From NCBI GenBank assembly GCA_007135015.1, contig SLJS01000325.1, positions 1 through 14,003 of the forward strand: DNA of 14,003 nt. The letters are read 5' to 3'. Positions 8,236 through 14,003 of the stretch are shown in pieces. Under the pieces are notes generated by a model. That model did no database searches and had not been told where the DNA came from. It saw only the letters and a program-made list of their open reading frames with translations. How positions within the stretch are numbered: the first letter of the stretch is position 1; each line of letters starts with the position of its first letter. Source of the stretch: Alcanivorax sp. Its GTDB lineage: Bacteria > Pseudomonadota > Gammaproteobacteria > Pseudomonadales > Alcanivoracaceae. Both the position numbers and the translations under genes were made by a program.

Positions 8236-8300
8236 AAAGCAGCCCCTCGCGTTTTGATCAGCGGCCCGGTCGGAGCTTCCCGGCCAGAGCCACTACCGGA

Positions 8301-9845
8301 TTACCAGGTCTGTGTCGCCTTGAACTTCTCGATGGCCTCGCGCAGCGAGCCCTCGATCTCGCCGCTGAAGTCCCCGCTTTCGTCGATCTGATCAAGCAGT
8401 GACTTGTACTCGGACTTCATGAACTCGAGCAGCGAGGCTTCGAACTTGCCGATCTTTTCCAGTTCGACGTCCTTGAGGAAGCCTTCGTTGATCGCAAAGA
8501 GCACCACGCCCATCTCGGAAACCTTCATCGGGCTGTACTGAGCCTGCTTCATCAGTTCGGTGGCGCGCTGGCCGTGCTCGAGCTGCTCGCGGGTCGCGTC
8601 GTCCAGGTCGGAAGCGAACTGGGCAAACGCCTTGAGCTCACGGTACTGGGCAAGCGCCAGGCGAATACCGCCGCCGAGCTTCTTGATGATCTTGGTCTGG
8701 GCCGAACCACCCACCCGGGATACGGAGATCCCGGCGTTCATCGCCGGGCGGACACCGGCGTTGAACAGATCCGTTTCCAGGAAGATCTGGCCGTCGGTAA
8801 TGGAGATCACGTTGGTCGGCACGAAGGCGGAAACGTCACCGGCCTGTGTTTCGATGATGGGCAGTGCCGTCAGCGAACCGGTCTTGCCCTTCACTTCGCC
8901 GTTCGTGGCATGCTCGACGTATTCCTCGTTTACCCGCGCGGAGCGCTCGAGAAGGCGCGAATGCAGGTAGAAGACATCACCCGGGTAGGCTTCGCGGCCC
9001 GGCGGGCGGCGCAGCAGCAGTGAAATCTGGCGATAGGCCCAGGCCTGCTTGGTCAGGTCATCGAAGACCACCAGGGCGTCTTCGCCACGGTCGCGGAAGT
9101 ACTCGCCCATGGTGCAGCCGGAGAACGGTGCCAGGAACTGTGCCGAGGCCGGATCGGAGGCGCTGGCCGCCACAATGATGGTGTGCTCCATGGCGCCATG
9201 CTCTTCGAGCTTGCGCACCACGTTGGCAATGGTGGACTGCTTCTGCCCTACCGCCACATAGATGCACTTGATGCCGCTATTCTTCTGGTTGATGATCGTG
9301 TCGATCGCCACCGCGGACTTGCCGATCTGGCGGTCGCCGATGATCAGCTCCCGCTGGCCGCGGCCGATGGGCGTCATCGCGTCAATGGATTTCAGCCCGG
9401 TCTGCACCGGCTCATCCACCGATTTACGCCAGATCACCCCGGGAGCAACCTTTTCCACGGCGTCGGTGCTCTTGGCGTTGATGTCGCCCTTGCCGTCAAT
9501 GGGGTTGCCGAGCGCATCCACAACCCGGCCCATCAATTCGGGGCCCACGGGCACTTCCAGAATGCGGCCGGTACAACGCACCTTCTGGCCTTCGGCCAGG
9601 TCCAGGTAGTCCCCCAGGACCACGGCGCCCACCGAGTCCCTTTCCAGGTTGAGGGCCATGCCGTACACGCCGCCCTCGAACTCGATCATCTCACCGAACA
9701 TTACATCGGCCAGACCGTGGATGCGCACAATCCCGTCGGCAACGGAAACCACCGTGCCTTCATTGCGCGCCTCGGTAGAGACATCAAGCTTCTCGATTCG
9801 CTGCTTGATGATCTCGCTGATTTCGGACGGGTTGAGTTGCTGCAT
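8301..9845 (-). CDS. atpA: ATP synthase F1 subunit alpha
   Basis: Non-catalytic nucleotide-binding subunit alternating with beta. It has 514 residues (E. coli 513) and starts MQQLNPSEISEIIKQRIEKL, with GAGGGA 7 nt upstream. The beta-barrel domain, the nucleotide domain (GEYFRDRGEDALVVFDDLTKQAWAYRQ), and the SVSRVGG stretch with the arginine finger at residue 377 are all present; the tail ends KFKATQTW like E. coli FKATQSW. The P-loop reads GDRQIGKS (170-177), whereas the common form is GDRQTGKT. The Walker consensus GxxxxGK[ST] is kept, so nucleotide binding should persist. It starts 17 nt after the atpH stop. Confidence 0.98.
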   Translation of the reverse strand: MQQLNPSEISEIIKQRIEKLDVSTEARNEGTVVSVADGIVRIHGLADVMFGEMIEFEGGVYGMALNLERDSVGAVVLGDYLDLAEGQKVRCTGRILEVPVGPELMGRVVDALGNPIDGKGDINAKSTDAVEKVAPGVIWRKSVDEPVQTGLKSIDAMTPIGRGQRELIIGDRQIGKSAVAIDTIINQKNSGIKCIYVAVGQKQSTIANVVRKLEEHGAMEHTIIVAASASDPASAQFLAPFSGCTMGEYFRDRGEDALVVFDDLTKQAWAYRQISLLLRRPPGREAYPGDVFYLHSRLLERSARVNEEYVEHATNGEVKGKTGSLTALPIIETQAGDVSAFVPTNVISITDGQIFLETDLFNAGVRPAMNAGISVSRVGGSAQTKIIKKLGGGIRLALAQYRELKAFAQFASDLDDATREQLEHGQRATELMKQAQYSPMKVSEMGVVLFAINEGFLKDVELEKIGKFEASLLEFMKSEYKSLLDQIDESGDFSGEIEGSLREAIEKFKATQTW

Positions 9846-9862
9846 GCTTCAATCCCTCAAAC

Positions 9863-10399
9863 TCAAGAGTTCAGTTGCTCTGCCAGACGGGCAAGACGCC
9901 CGCGCAGACTGCCGTCGATCACACTGTCGCCGACGCGTATCATCACGCCCCCGATCAGGGACTTGTCCAGTGAGGCTGTTACATTCACCTCATGGCCGAG
10001 CCGCTTCTTCAGTGCCTCGGAAAGTTCCCGTGTCTGGGCATCATCCAGCTCGAACGCGGAAACAAGCTCCACCTCCGAGAACTTCTGCTGCTCCGCCACC
10101 AGGCGGTGGAACAGCTCGTGCACCACCGGCAACGCCATCAGTCGACGTTTCCGGGCCATTTCGGCGAAAAACATACGCTGAGCATCACCGACCACATCCC
10201 CGCAAAGGGTTGCCAGGGCCTCGACCTTGTCATCGGTACCCAGGTCGGGCCTTTCCAGGTGCTCGCGCACGGCGGGCTCTTCCACCGCGGCCGCGGCCAT
10301 GGCAAGGGCCTTTTCCCATTCCTCGTAGTTTCCCTGGTCACGGGCACAGAGGAACGCCGCCTTGGCGTAGGGTCGAGCTATCGTGGTCAACTCAGCCAT
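9863..10399 (-). CDS. atpH: ATP synthase F1 subunit delta
   Basis: Links the top of F1 to the b-subunit peripheral stalk. It has 178 residues (E. coli 177). The OSCP-family pattern is visible: an N-terminal helical bundle beginning MAELTTIARPYAKAAFLCARDQGNYEEWEKAL and a C-terminal end with KSLIGGVMIRVGDSVIDGSLRGRLARLAEQL. An AAGGA is close to the ATG and a GGAG lies 10 nt upstream. It is separated by 20 nt from atpF and 17 nt from atpA. Confidence 0.97.
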   Translation of the reverse strand: MAELTTIARPYAKAAFLCARDQGNYEEWEKALAMAAAAVEEPAVREHLERPDLGTDDKVEALATLCGDVVGDAQRMFFAEMARKRRLMALPVVHELFHRLVAEQQKFSEVELVSAFELDDAQTRELSEALKKRLGHEVNVTASLDKSLIGGVMIRVGDSVIDGSLRGRLARLAEQLNS

Positions 10400-10419
10400 G
10401 ATCCTTGTTCTCCGCTGCC

Positions 10420-10890
10420 CTAGAGTTCAGTGGCCAGTTGCTTGAGCATCTGCTCGTGGGCCTTTTCGTCCACTTCACGCTCAAGCACCATGGAAGCGCC
10501 CTTCAGGGCCAGCTTCGAGACCTCCTGGCGCAGTTCTTCACGAGCACGATTCATCTCCTGCTCGATCTCGTCATGCGCACGGGCCACAAGCCGGTCGCCT
10601 TCGGTGCGAGCCTTGTCCCTGGCTTCCTCGACGATGGCATCGGAACGCTTCTTGGCCTGCTCGATGATCTCGGCAGCCTTTTCCTTCGCTTCGCGGAGGT
10701 TCTTCGAGGCCTTTTCCTGGGCAAGCTCGAGATCACGCTCGGCACGATCCGCTGAACTGAGTCCTTCCGCAATCTTCTGCTTGCGCTCTTCGAGCGCAGT
10801 GATGATCGGCGGCCAGACAAATTTCCAGCAGAACCATACGAATATGGCGAACCAGATGGCCTGCCCGAACAGTGTTGCATTCATTGTCAT
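10420..10890 (-). CDS. atpF: ATP synthase Fo subunit b
   Basis: Peripheral-stalk subunit that holds F1 static against the a subunit. It has 156 residues, exactly the E. coli length. One N-terminal membrane helix (about residues 7-27, LFGQAIWFAIFVWFCWKFVW) is followed by PP and a long, highly charged helix rich in A, E, K and R that forms the dimeric coiled coil to the C-terminus (KQLATEL). The ATG at 10890 has GAGG 7 nt upstream; the second ATG at 10884 would be 13 nt from it. Confidence 0.97.
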   Translation of the reverse strand: MTMNATLFGQAIWFAIFVWFCWKFVWPPIITALEERKQKIAEGLSSADRAERDLELAQEKASKNLREAKEKAAEIIEQAKKRSDAIVEEARDKARTEGDRLVARAHDEIEQEMNRAREELRQEVSKLALKGASMVLEREVDEKAHEQMLKQLATEL

Positions 10891-10923
10891 GCGAACACCT
10901 CAAACCTTGTGTCGTATGAATTT

Positions 10924-10939
10924 CCCCGCCGCGGCGGGG
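10924..10939. repeat. 16-bp perfect GC palindrome between atpE and atpF
   Basis: CCCCGCCGCGGCGGGG is a perfect palindrome 13 nt after the atpE stop and 33 nt before the atpF start. No T-run follows on the minus strand (AAATTC), so it is unlikely to be a terminator. It could protect the 3' end of atpE mRNA and help raise c-subunit output, which is inference. Confidence 0.7.
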
Positions 10940-10952
10940 TCATCGCGCTTGC

Positions 10953-11171
10953 TCAGTTGAACACCATCAGGAACGCGAGTGCGATACACATGATCGGCAC
11001 AGCATCCAGCAGGCCGGCCACGATGAACATGCGGGTCTGCAGCATATTGGCCAGTTCAGGCTGACGCGCCAGGCTTTCCAGGAAACGACTGCCCATCATA
11101 CCGAAACCAATACCTGCACCAATTGCGGCAAGGCCGGCAACAATAGCAGCTGCGATGAGGTTGAGTTCCAT
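10953..11171 (-). CDS. atpE: ATP synthase Fo subunit c
   Basis: Forms the rotating proton-carrying ring. It is 72 residues and shorter at both ends than E. coli c (79). It is a hairpin of two membrane helices: helix 1 has the glycine ladder (G18, G20, G22, G24) and the polar loop is ARQP (35-38). Helix 2 carries the proton-binding Asp56 in AGLLDAVPIM (52-61). Residues around Asp56 and in helix 1 are not the Gln/Glu/Ser set of sodium-driven rings, so a proton ring is expected. The loop and helix 2 (MLQTRMFIVAGLLDAV) resemble Pseudomonas. GGGAG lies 6 nt before the ATG. It ends abruptly with VFN. Confidence 0.97.
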   Translation of the reverse strand: MELNLIAAAIVAGLAAIGAGIGFGMMGSRFLESLARQPELANMLQTRMFIVAGLLDAVPIMCIALAFLMVFN

Positions 11172-11212
11172 GTTTCACTCCCGTTTTGAGTTTAGTTACC
11201 AGAACTTCGTGC

Positions 11213-12091
11213 TTAGTGCTCTTCTGTCGCGAGACTCAGATAAACCACTGTAAGCATCATGAAAATGAATGCCTGCAGCGAAATGACCAGAATATGGAAA
11301 ATCGCCCAGGGCACCGAAACGACCGCCTGCCAGCCGACGAGCAGCGCAGCGGCCAGGATAAAGACGAACTCCCCGGCAAACATGTTGCCGAACAGCCGCA
11401 GCCCCAGTGAAACCGGCTTCGCCAGCATGGCCGCCAGCTCCAGTACAAGATTGACCGGAATCAGAATGATCTTGAAGAAGATGTTATCGGCGGAAAACGG
11501 CTGAAGTGTAAGCTCGCTGATGAAACCGCCCACGCCCTTGGCCTTGATCGTGAAAGCAATCATCAGCGCCAGCACGGAAAACGACATGGACAGGGTAATG
11601 TTGGCGTCCACCGTGGGCACGATCTTGAAGTATTCCAGTGGCGTCGTTTCCATGACGACGTACGGAACAAAATCTACCGGAATCAGCTTGACCAGATTCA
11701 TCAGGAAGACCCAGACGAAGATCGTCAGGGCAAGCGGCGCAACCAGGCTGCTGCGTCCGTGGAAGGTATCCTTGACCTGAGTGTCGACGAACTCGACCAG
11801 TGTCTCCACGAAATTGAGCATGCCTGAAGGCGTGCCGGAGTGCGCCTTGCGGGCCATGAGCCAGAAAACCAGGATGAAGACGCCGCCGAGCAGGCCGGCC
11901 CAGAGCAGGCTGTCCACGTGAAAGGACCAGAAGCCCATGGCTTCCAGTTCCTGCGAGCAGGCGGCAAGGATCCACTGGGAAGATTCGAGCACCTGGCCAT
12001 CGCAGCGCTCGGTCCCCGCCGGAACCTGACCCCAGGTAAGATTCTGCAGGTGGTGCTGGATGTAATACGTTGGCTCGATCTTTTCAGACAT
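11213..12091 (-). CDS. atpB: ATP synthase Fo subunit a
   Basis: Stator channel subunit that passes protons to the c ring. From the ATG at 12091 it has 292 residues, about 20 more than E. coli (271); the extra length is mostly in the N-terminal region (residues about 18-50, containing two Cys). The essential residues are present: the Arg in KPVSLGLRLFGN (E. coli Arg210), the Glu in FAGEF (Glu219), and the His in VPWAIFHIL (His245). The C-terminus QAFIFMMLTVVYLSLATEEH is nearly that of E. coli. A GGTGG lies about 8 nt before this ATG. An alternative GTG at 12103, 2 nt after the atpI stop, would add MDTH. Confidence 0.96.
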   Translation of the reverse strand: MSEKIEPTYYIQHHLQNLTWGQVPAGTERCDGQVLESSQWILAACSQELEAMGFWSFHVDSLLWAGLLGGVFILVFWLMARKAHSGTPSGMLNFVETLVEFVDTQVKDTFHGRSSLVAPLALTIFVWVFLMNLVKLIPVDFVPYVVMETTPLEYFKIVPTVDANITLSMSFSVLALMIAFTIKAKGVGGFISELTLQPFSADNIFFKIILIPVNLVLELAAMLAKPVSLGLRLFGNMFAGEFVFILAAALLVGWQAVVSVPWAIFHILVISLQAFIFMMLTVVYLSLATEEH

Positions 12092-12105
12092 GTGCGTGTC
12101 CACCG

Positions 12106-12540
12106 TTACCCGTCTTGTTCGCCGGAGCTCCCGGAGCCGTTGCCTCCGGAACCGCTAATCGCCAGCACCACCCAGCCGGCCACCTGGACGAGGAAAAAGC
12201 CCAGAAGCAGCAACGCCGCCATGTCCCTGGTGCGCATCATCTCGACCCGCGCAAAGGTCAGCCAGAGCAGTGTCAGCATGATCACGATCTTGCCGACCTC
12301 GGCGCGAACCGCCGCGCCCGCCAAACGTCGCGGGTCCCGGTTTCGAGGGTGCAGCCATACCTGAAAGCCGCCCCAGCTGTATGCAATCAGACTGATCGTT
12401 CCACCCCAGAGCGCGGCCAGCGCCGGCTCGCGCCCGACAAGCAGGGCGACCAGGGCGGCAATGATCAGGGCTGCCAGAGCCTGTGCGAGCACCAGGCGCC
12501 AGAAGAGTCTGCTGGCACCGGGCGTAACTGAATCAATCAC
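12106..12540 (-). CDS. atpI: ATP synthase assembly protein AtpI
   Basis: Small membrane protein encoded first in most atp operons; it helps c-ring assembly and is dispensable in E. coli. Four hydrophobic segments are visible: RLVLAQALAALIIAALVALLVG, ALWGGTISLIAYSWGGF, VGKIVIMLTLLWL and MAALLLLGFFLVQVAGWVVLAI. The tail is Gly/Ser-rich. I propose the GTG at 12540 (144 residues, near the usual 125-130), with GGGA 5 nt upstream. An in-frame ATG at 12621 would give 171 residues, but it lies only about 5 nt from the predicted transcript start and has no ribosome binding site, and its extra residues are arginine-rich and unlike the family. The start remains uncertain. Confidence 0.88.
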   Translation of the reverse strand: MIDSVTPGASRLFWRLVLAQALAALIIAALVALLVGREPALAALWGGTISLIAYSWGGFQVWLHPRNRDPRRLAGAAVRAEVGKIVIMLTLLWLTFARVEMMRTRDMAALLLLGFFLVQVAGWVVLAISGSGGNGSGSSGEQDG

Positions 12541-12632
12541 ATCCTTCCCGAAAAGGCCGGACCGCCCCCGGCTGCGGGTGGCGAGCGCGCTACGTAACCA
12601 GCAGGGCATGCCCCCCGACATCAGGCGCGGAG

Positions 12633-12661
12633 AGTATATGGATATGGCGGTGCGGTATCAA
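12633..12661 (-). promoter_or_regulatory. atp operon promoter
   Basis: On the minus strand: -35 TTGATA (12661-12656, 5 of 6), a 17-bp spacer and -10 TATACT (12638-12633, 5 of 6). The transcript would start near 12626. It is the only strong sigma70-type match that I see before atpI, and it leaves a leader of about 86 nt to the GTG at 12540. Confidence 0.75.
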
Positions 12662-12788
12662 CCACAACCGGGGGATTGTCAGGCAAACGGTCAGGTCTCC
12701 CCTGGCGCCGGCCAATACGGCGGAGCAGAGCCGATACCGAAACAGGCAACCTGCACTGTCGGCCAATCACAATCCCCGGGGCGGATCG

Positions 12789-13610
12789 TCACTTCAGAAA
12801 AGGCGGCTCCTTCTCCGAAACCTTCTGCAGCAGGCGCGGGGCGAAGCGCTTGGCATAATACAGCCCCCAGGCTTCCGCGGACACCGGCTGCACGGCCCGG
12901 TTGCCTCGCACCGCCCGGAGAACAGACTTCGCCACATCCTCGGCGGTGAAGTTCCTCTTGCGGTAGAAGTCGACGATCTTGCCGTGGCGCTCGGGATCGC
13001 CCATCCGGCCCTCCATGATGGAGTTGGCCACGATTCCGGTATTGATGATGCCCGGACAGATGGTGCTCACGCCGATGCCATGACTTGCCATGTCCGCGCG
13101 CAGTGCCTCGCTGAACCCCTGGACAGCGAACTTGCTCGCCGCGTAGACCGGCATGTCCGGCGCGGCAAAGTAGCCCGCGGCCGAAGCGACGTTGATCACA
13201 TGGCCGCCCCGGCCCTGCTCGACCATGGCCGGCAGAAAGGCGTGGCAGCCATGCACCACCCCCATCAGGTTCACATCCATCACCCTGCGCCAGGTCTCCA
13301 GCGAGGTATCGAGGAAACGCCCGGCGCTGCCGATACCGGCGTTGTTCATCAGGATGTCCAGCGCGTCGATCCGCTCATGCACCGCCTCGGCCAGGGCCCG
13401 CACCGACTGCTCGTCGGCCACGTCACAGTGAAAGGTGCGCGCCCTCGCACCTGCCCGGCGAGCCTGCTCCGCGGTTTCAGCGTTGCCTTGCTCATCCAGA
13501 TCGGCCAGCCAGAGACTGGCGCCCTCGGCGGCGAACGCCAGCGCCGTGGCCCGTCCGATGCCGCTGCCGGCGCCGGTGATGAGGATTTCCCTGTCGCGAA
13601 AGCTTTTCAC
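12789..13610 (-). CDS. Short-chain dehydrogenase/reductase, EphD C-terminal-like
   Basis: NAD(P)-dependent oxidoreductase of the classical SDR family; the substrate is unknown. From the GTG at 13610 it has 273 residues. The dinucleotide-binding motif TGAGSGIG is at 12-19, followed by a Rossmann fold with ADLDEQ, NNAGIG, catalytic Ser in NVASAAGYF, YAASK (catalytic Tyr and Lys), and CPGIINTGI. The style of the sequence, including FYRKRNFTAEDVAKSVLRAVRGNRAVQPV, resembles the SDR half of EphD-type proteins, which elsewhere are fused to an alpha/beta hydrolase; no hydrolase part is seen here. GGAG 7 nt upstream supports the GTG start. An ATG at 13733 would add 41 low-complexity residues and lies upstream of the likely promoter. 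Confidence 0.92.
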   Translation of the reverse strand: MKSFRDREILITGAGSGIGRATALAFAAEGASLWLADLDEQGNAETAEQARRAGARARTFHCDVADEQSVRALAEAVHERIDALDILMNNAGIGSAGRFLDTSLETWRRVMDVNLMGVVHGCHAFLPAMVEQGRGGHVINVASAAGYFAAPDMPVYAASKFAVQGFSEALRADMASHGIGVSTICPGIINTGIVANSIMEGRMGDPERHGKIVDFYRKRNFTAEDVAKSVLRAVRGNRAVQPVSAEAWGLYYAKRFAPRLLQKVSEKEPPFLK

Positions 13611-13640
13611 TGCGCTGCTCCGAAACCACTGTGACAGGGG

Positions 13641-13669
13641 ATTATGCACCGCCAGGGGTTGCCGATCAC
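13641..13669 (-). promoter_or_regulatory. Weak candidate promoter of the SDR gene
   Basis: A -10 CATAAT (13646-13641, 5 of 6) lies 17 bp from GTGATC (13669-13664, 3 of 6) on the minus strand. The transcript would start near 13634, 24 nt before the GTG at 13610. The -35 is poor, so this rests mainly on the -10 and its position. Confidence 0.3.
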
Positions 13670-13732
13670 GGGCGCTTTCGAGACGGGAGGCGGTTTGTCC
13701 CCCAGGGACCGGGCACGCGGCCGGCACAGTCA

Positions 13733-13761
13733 TGGAAACAGTTGGTCGGCGCCACTATGAT
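13733..13761 (+). promoter_or_regulatory. Candidate promoter of the lipoprotein gene
   Basis: TGGAAA (13733-13738, 4 of 6), a 17-bp spacer and TATGAT (13756-13761, 5 of 6). The transcript would start near 13768, about 43 nt before the ATG at 13811. It is divergent from the SDR gene. Confidence 0.5.
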
Positions 13762-13810
13762 CGGGGCTGCTACAACCTGAAAGGACATCACACCAATAAA
13801 GGGGAAAACC

Positions 13811-14003
13811 ATGAGGCACCTTTCGATTCTGCTGCTGATCTCCTCACTGACGCTGCTCGGCGGCTGCTACGCCCACTTCAAGGCACCTTCGCTGCACCTG
13901 GCCGCCTCCTATGACGCCGAAGGCACCGACCGCACCGGCGGCGCCAGCTGCAACCAGATCCTGTGGGTGTTCGCCGTGGGCGACTGCAGCATCCAGACCG
14001 CCA
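13811..14003 (+). CDS. TRL-like family lipoprotein, N-terminal part (3' end outside window)
   Basis: The reading frame from the ATG at 13811 is open to the window edge (64 residues). It begins MRHLSILLLISSLTLLGGC, a lipoprotein signal peptide with lipobox LGGC and Cys19 as the lipidation site. After that, GGASCNQILWVFAVGDCSIQ resembles the conserved core GxASCxxILxLxAxGDxSI of the TRL (tRNA-associated locus) lipoprotein family, whose function is poorly known. A second cysteine at residue 59 sits where the family often has Ala. AGGGGA lies about 7 nt before the ATG. The family assignment is from memory of the motif; membrane anchoring is inferred from the lipobox. Confidence 0.8.
   Translation, partial: MRHLSILLLISSLTLLGGCYAHFKAPSLHLAASYDAEGTDRTGGASCNQILWVFAVGDCSIQTA

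Noticed and set aside
10953..11171. Sodium-driven ATP synthase c ring
   Set aside because: The ion site has a lone Asp56 with hydrophobic neighbours and lacks the Gln/Glu/Ser ligand set of sodium-type c subunits.
13611..13733. N-terminal extension of the SDR gene from the ATG at 13733
   Set aside because: There is no ribosome binding site, the residues are low-complexity, and a candidate -10 box lies inside it, whereas GTG 13610 has GGAG at the right distance.

Overview
The window is a GC-rich stretch of a gammaproteobacterial chromosome. The order atpI-B-E-F-H-A-G-D-C followed by glmU-glmS is the classic gammaproteobacterial arrangement, and every subunit has close to the Escherichia coli length. 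The AtpE loop and second helix (MLQTRMFIVAGLLDAVP) look more like the Pseudomonas type than the enterobacterial type. A purple-sulfur or Ectothiorhodospira-like relative is my guess, but the sequence alone does not fix the genus.

Left to right: (1) bases 1-933, plus strand, the 3' part of an MgtE magnesium transporter, cut by the window edge. (2) Bases 934-2189, a small accessory island: a ParD/ParE-type toxin-antitoxin pair with its own promoter and operator palindrome, bracketed by two nearly identical direct repeats of about 270 bp. The repeats are packed with hairpins, including a Pseudomonas-like REP palindrome and tandem 24-bp hairpin units. (3) Bases 2190-5387, minus strand, glmU-glmS, which makes UDP-GlcNAc for peptidoglycan and LPS. 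(4) Bases 5421-5450, a well-formed minus-strand intrinsic terminator closing the atp operon. (5) Bases 5499-12621, minus strand, the complete F1Fo ATP synthase operon with a near-consensus sigma70 promoter upstream of atpI. (6) Bases 12789-13610, minus strand, a stand-alone SDR oxidoreductase resembling the C-terminal half of EphD proteins. (7) From 13811, plus strand, the start of a TRL-like lipoprotein, cut by the window edge.

Most of the window is core metabolism: ATP synthesis and amino-sugar synthesis, with genes tightly packed and each preceded by a recognisable ribosome binding site. The part that is not routine is the parDE island. It has lower GC than its surroundings and sits between repeats whose homology would allow precise deletion. 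The repeats start at the mgtE stop codon and end at the glmS stop codon, which suggests that one repeat is the original intergenic element and that repeat plus parDE was added later. I found no tRNA, rRNA, CRISPR array, transposase or phage gene. I do not see a wholly new defence or metabolic system here.
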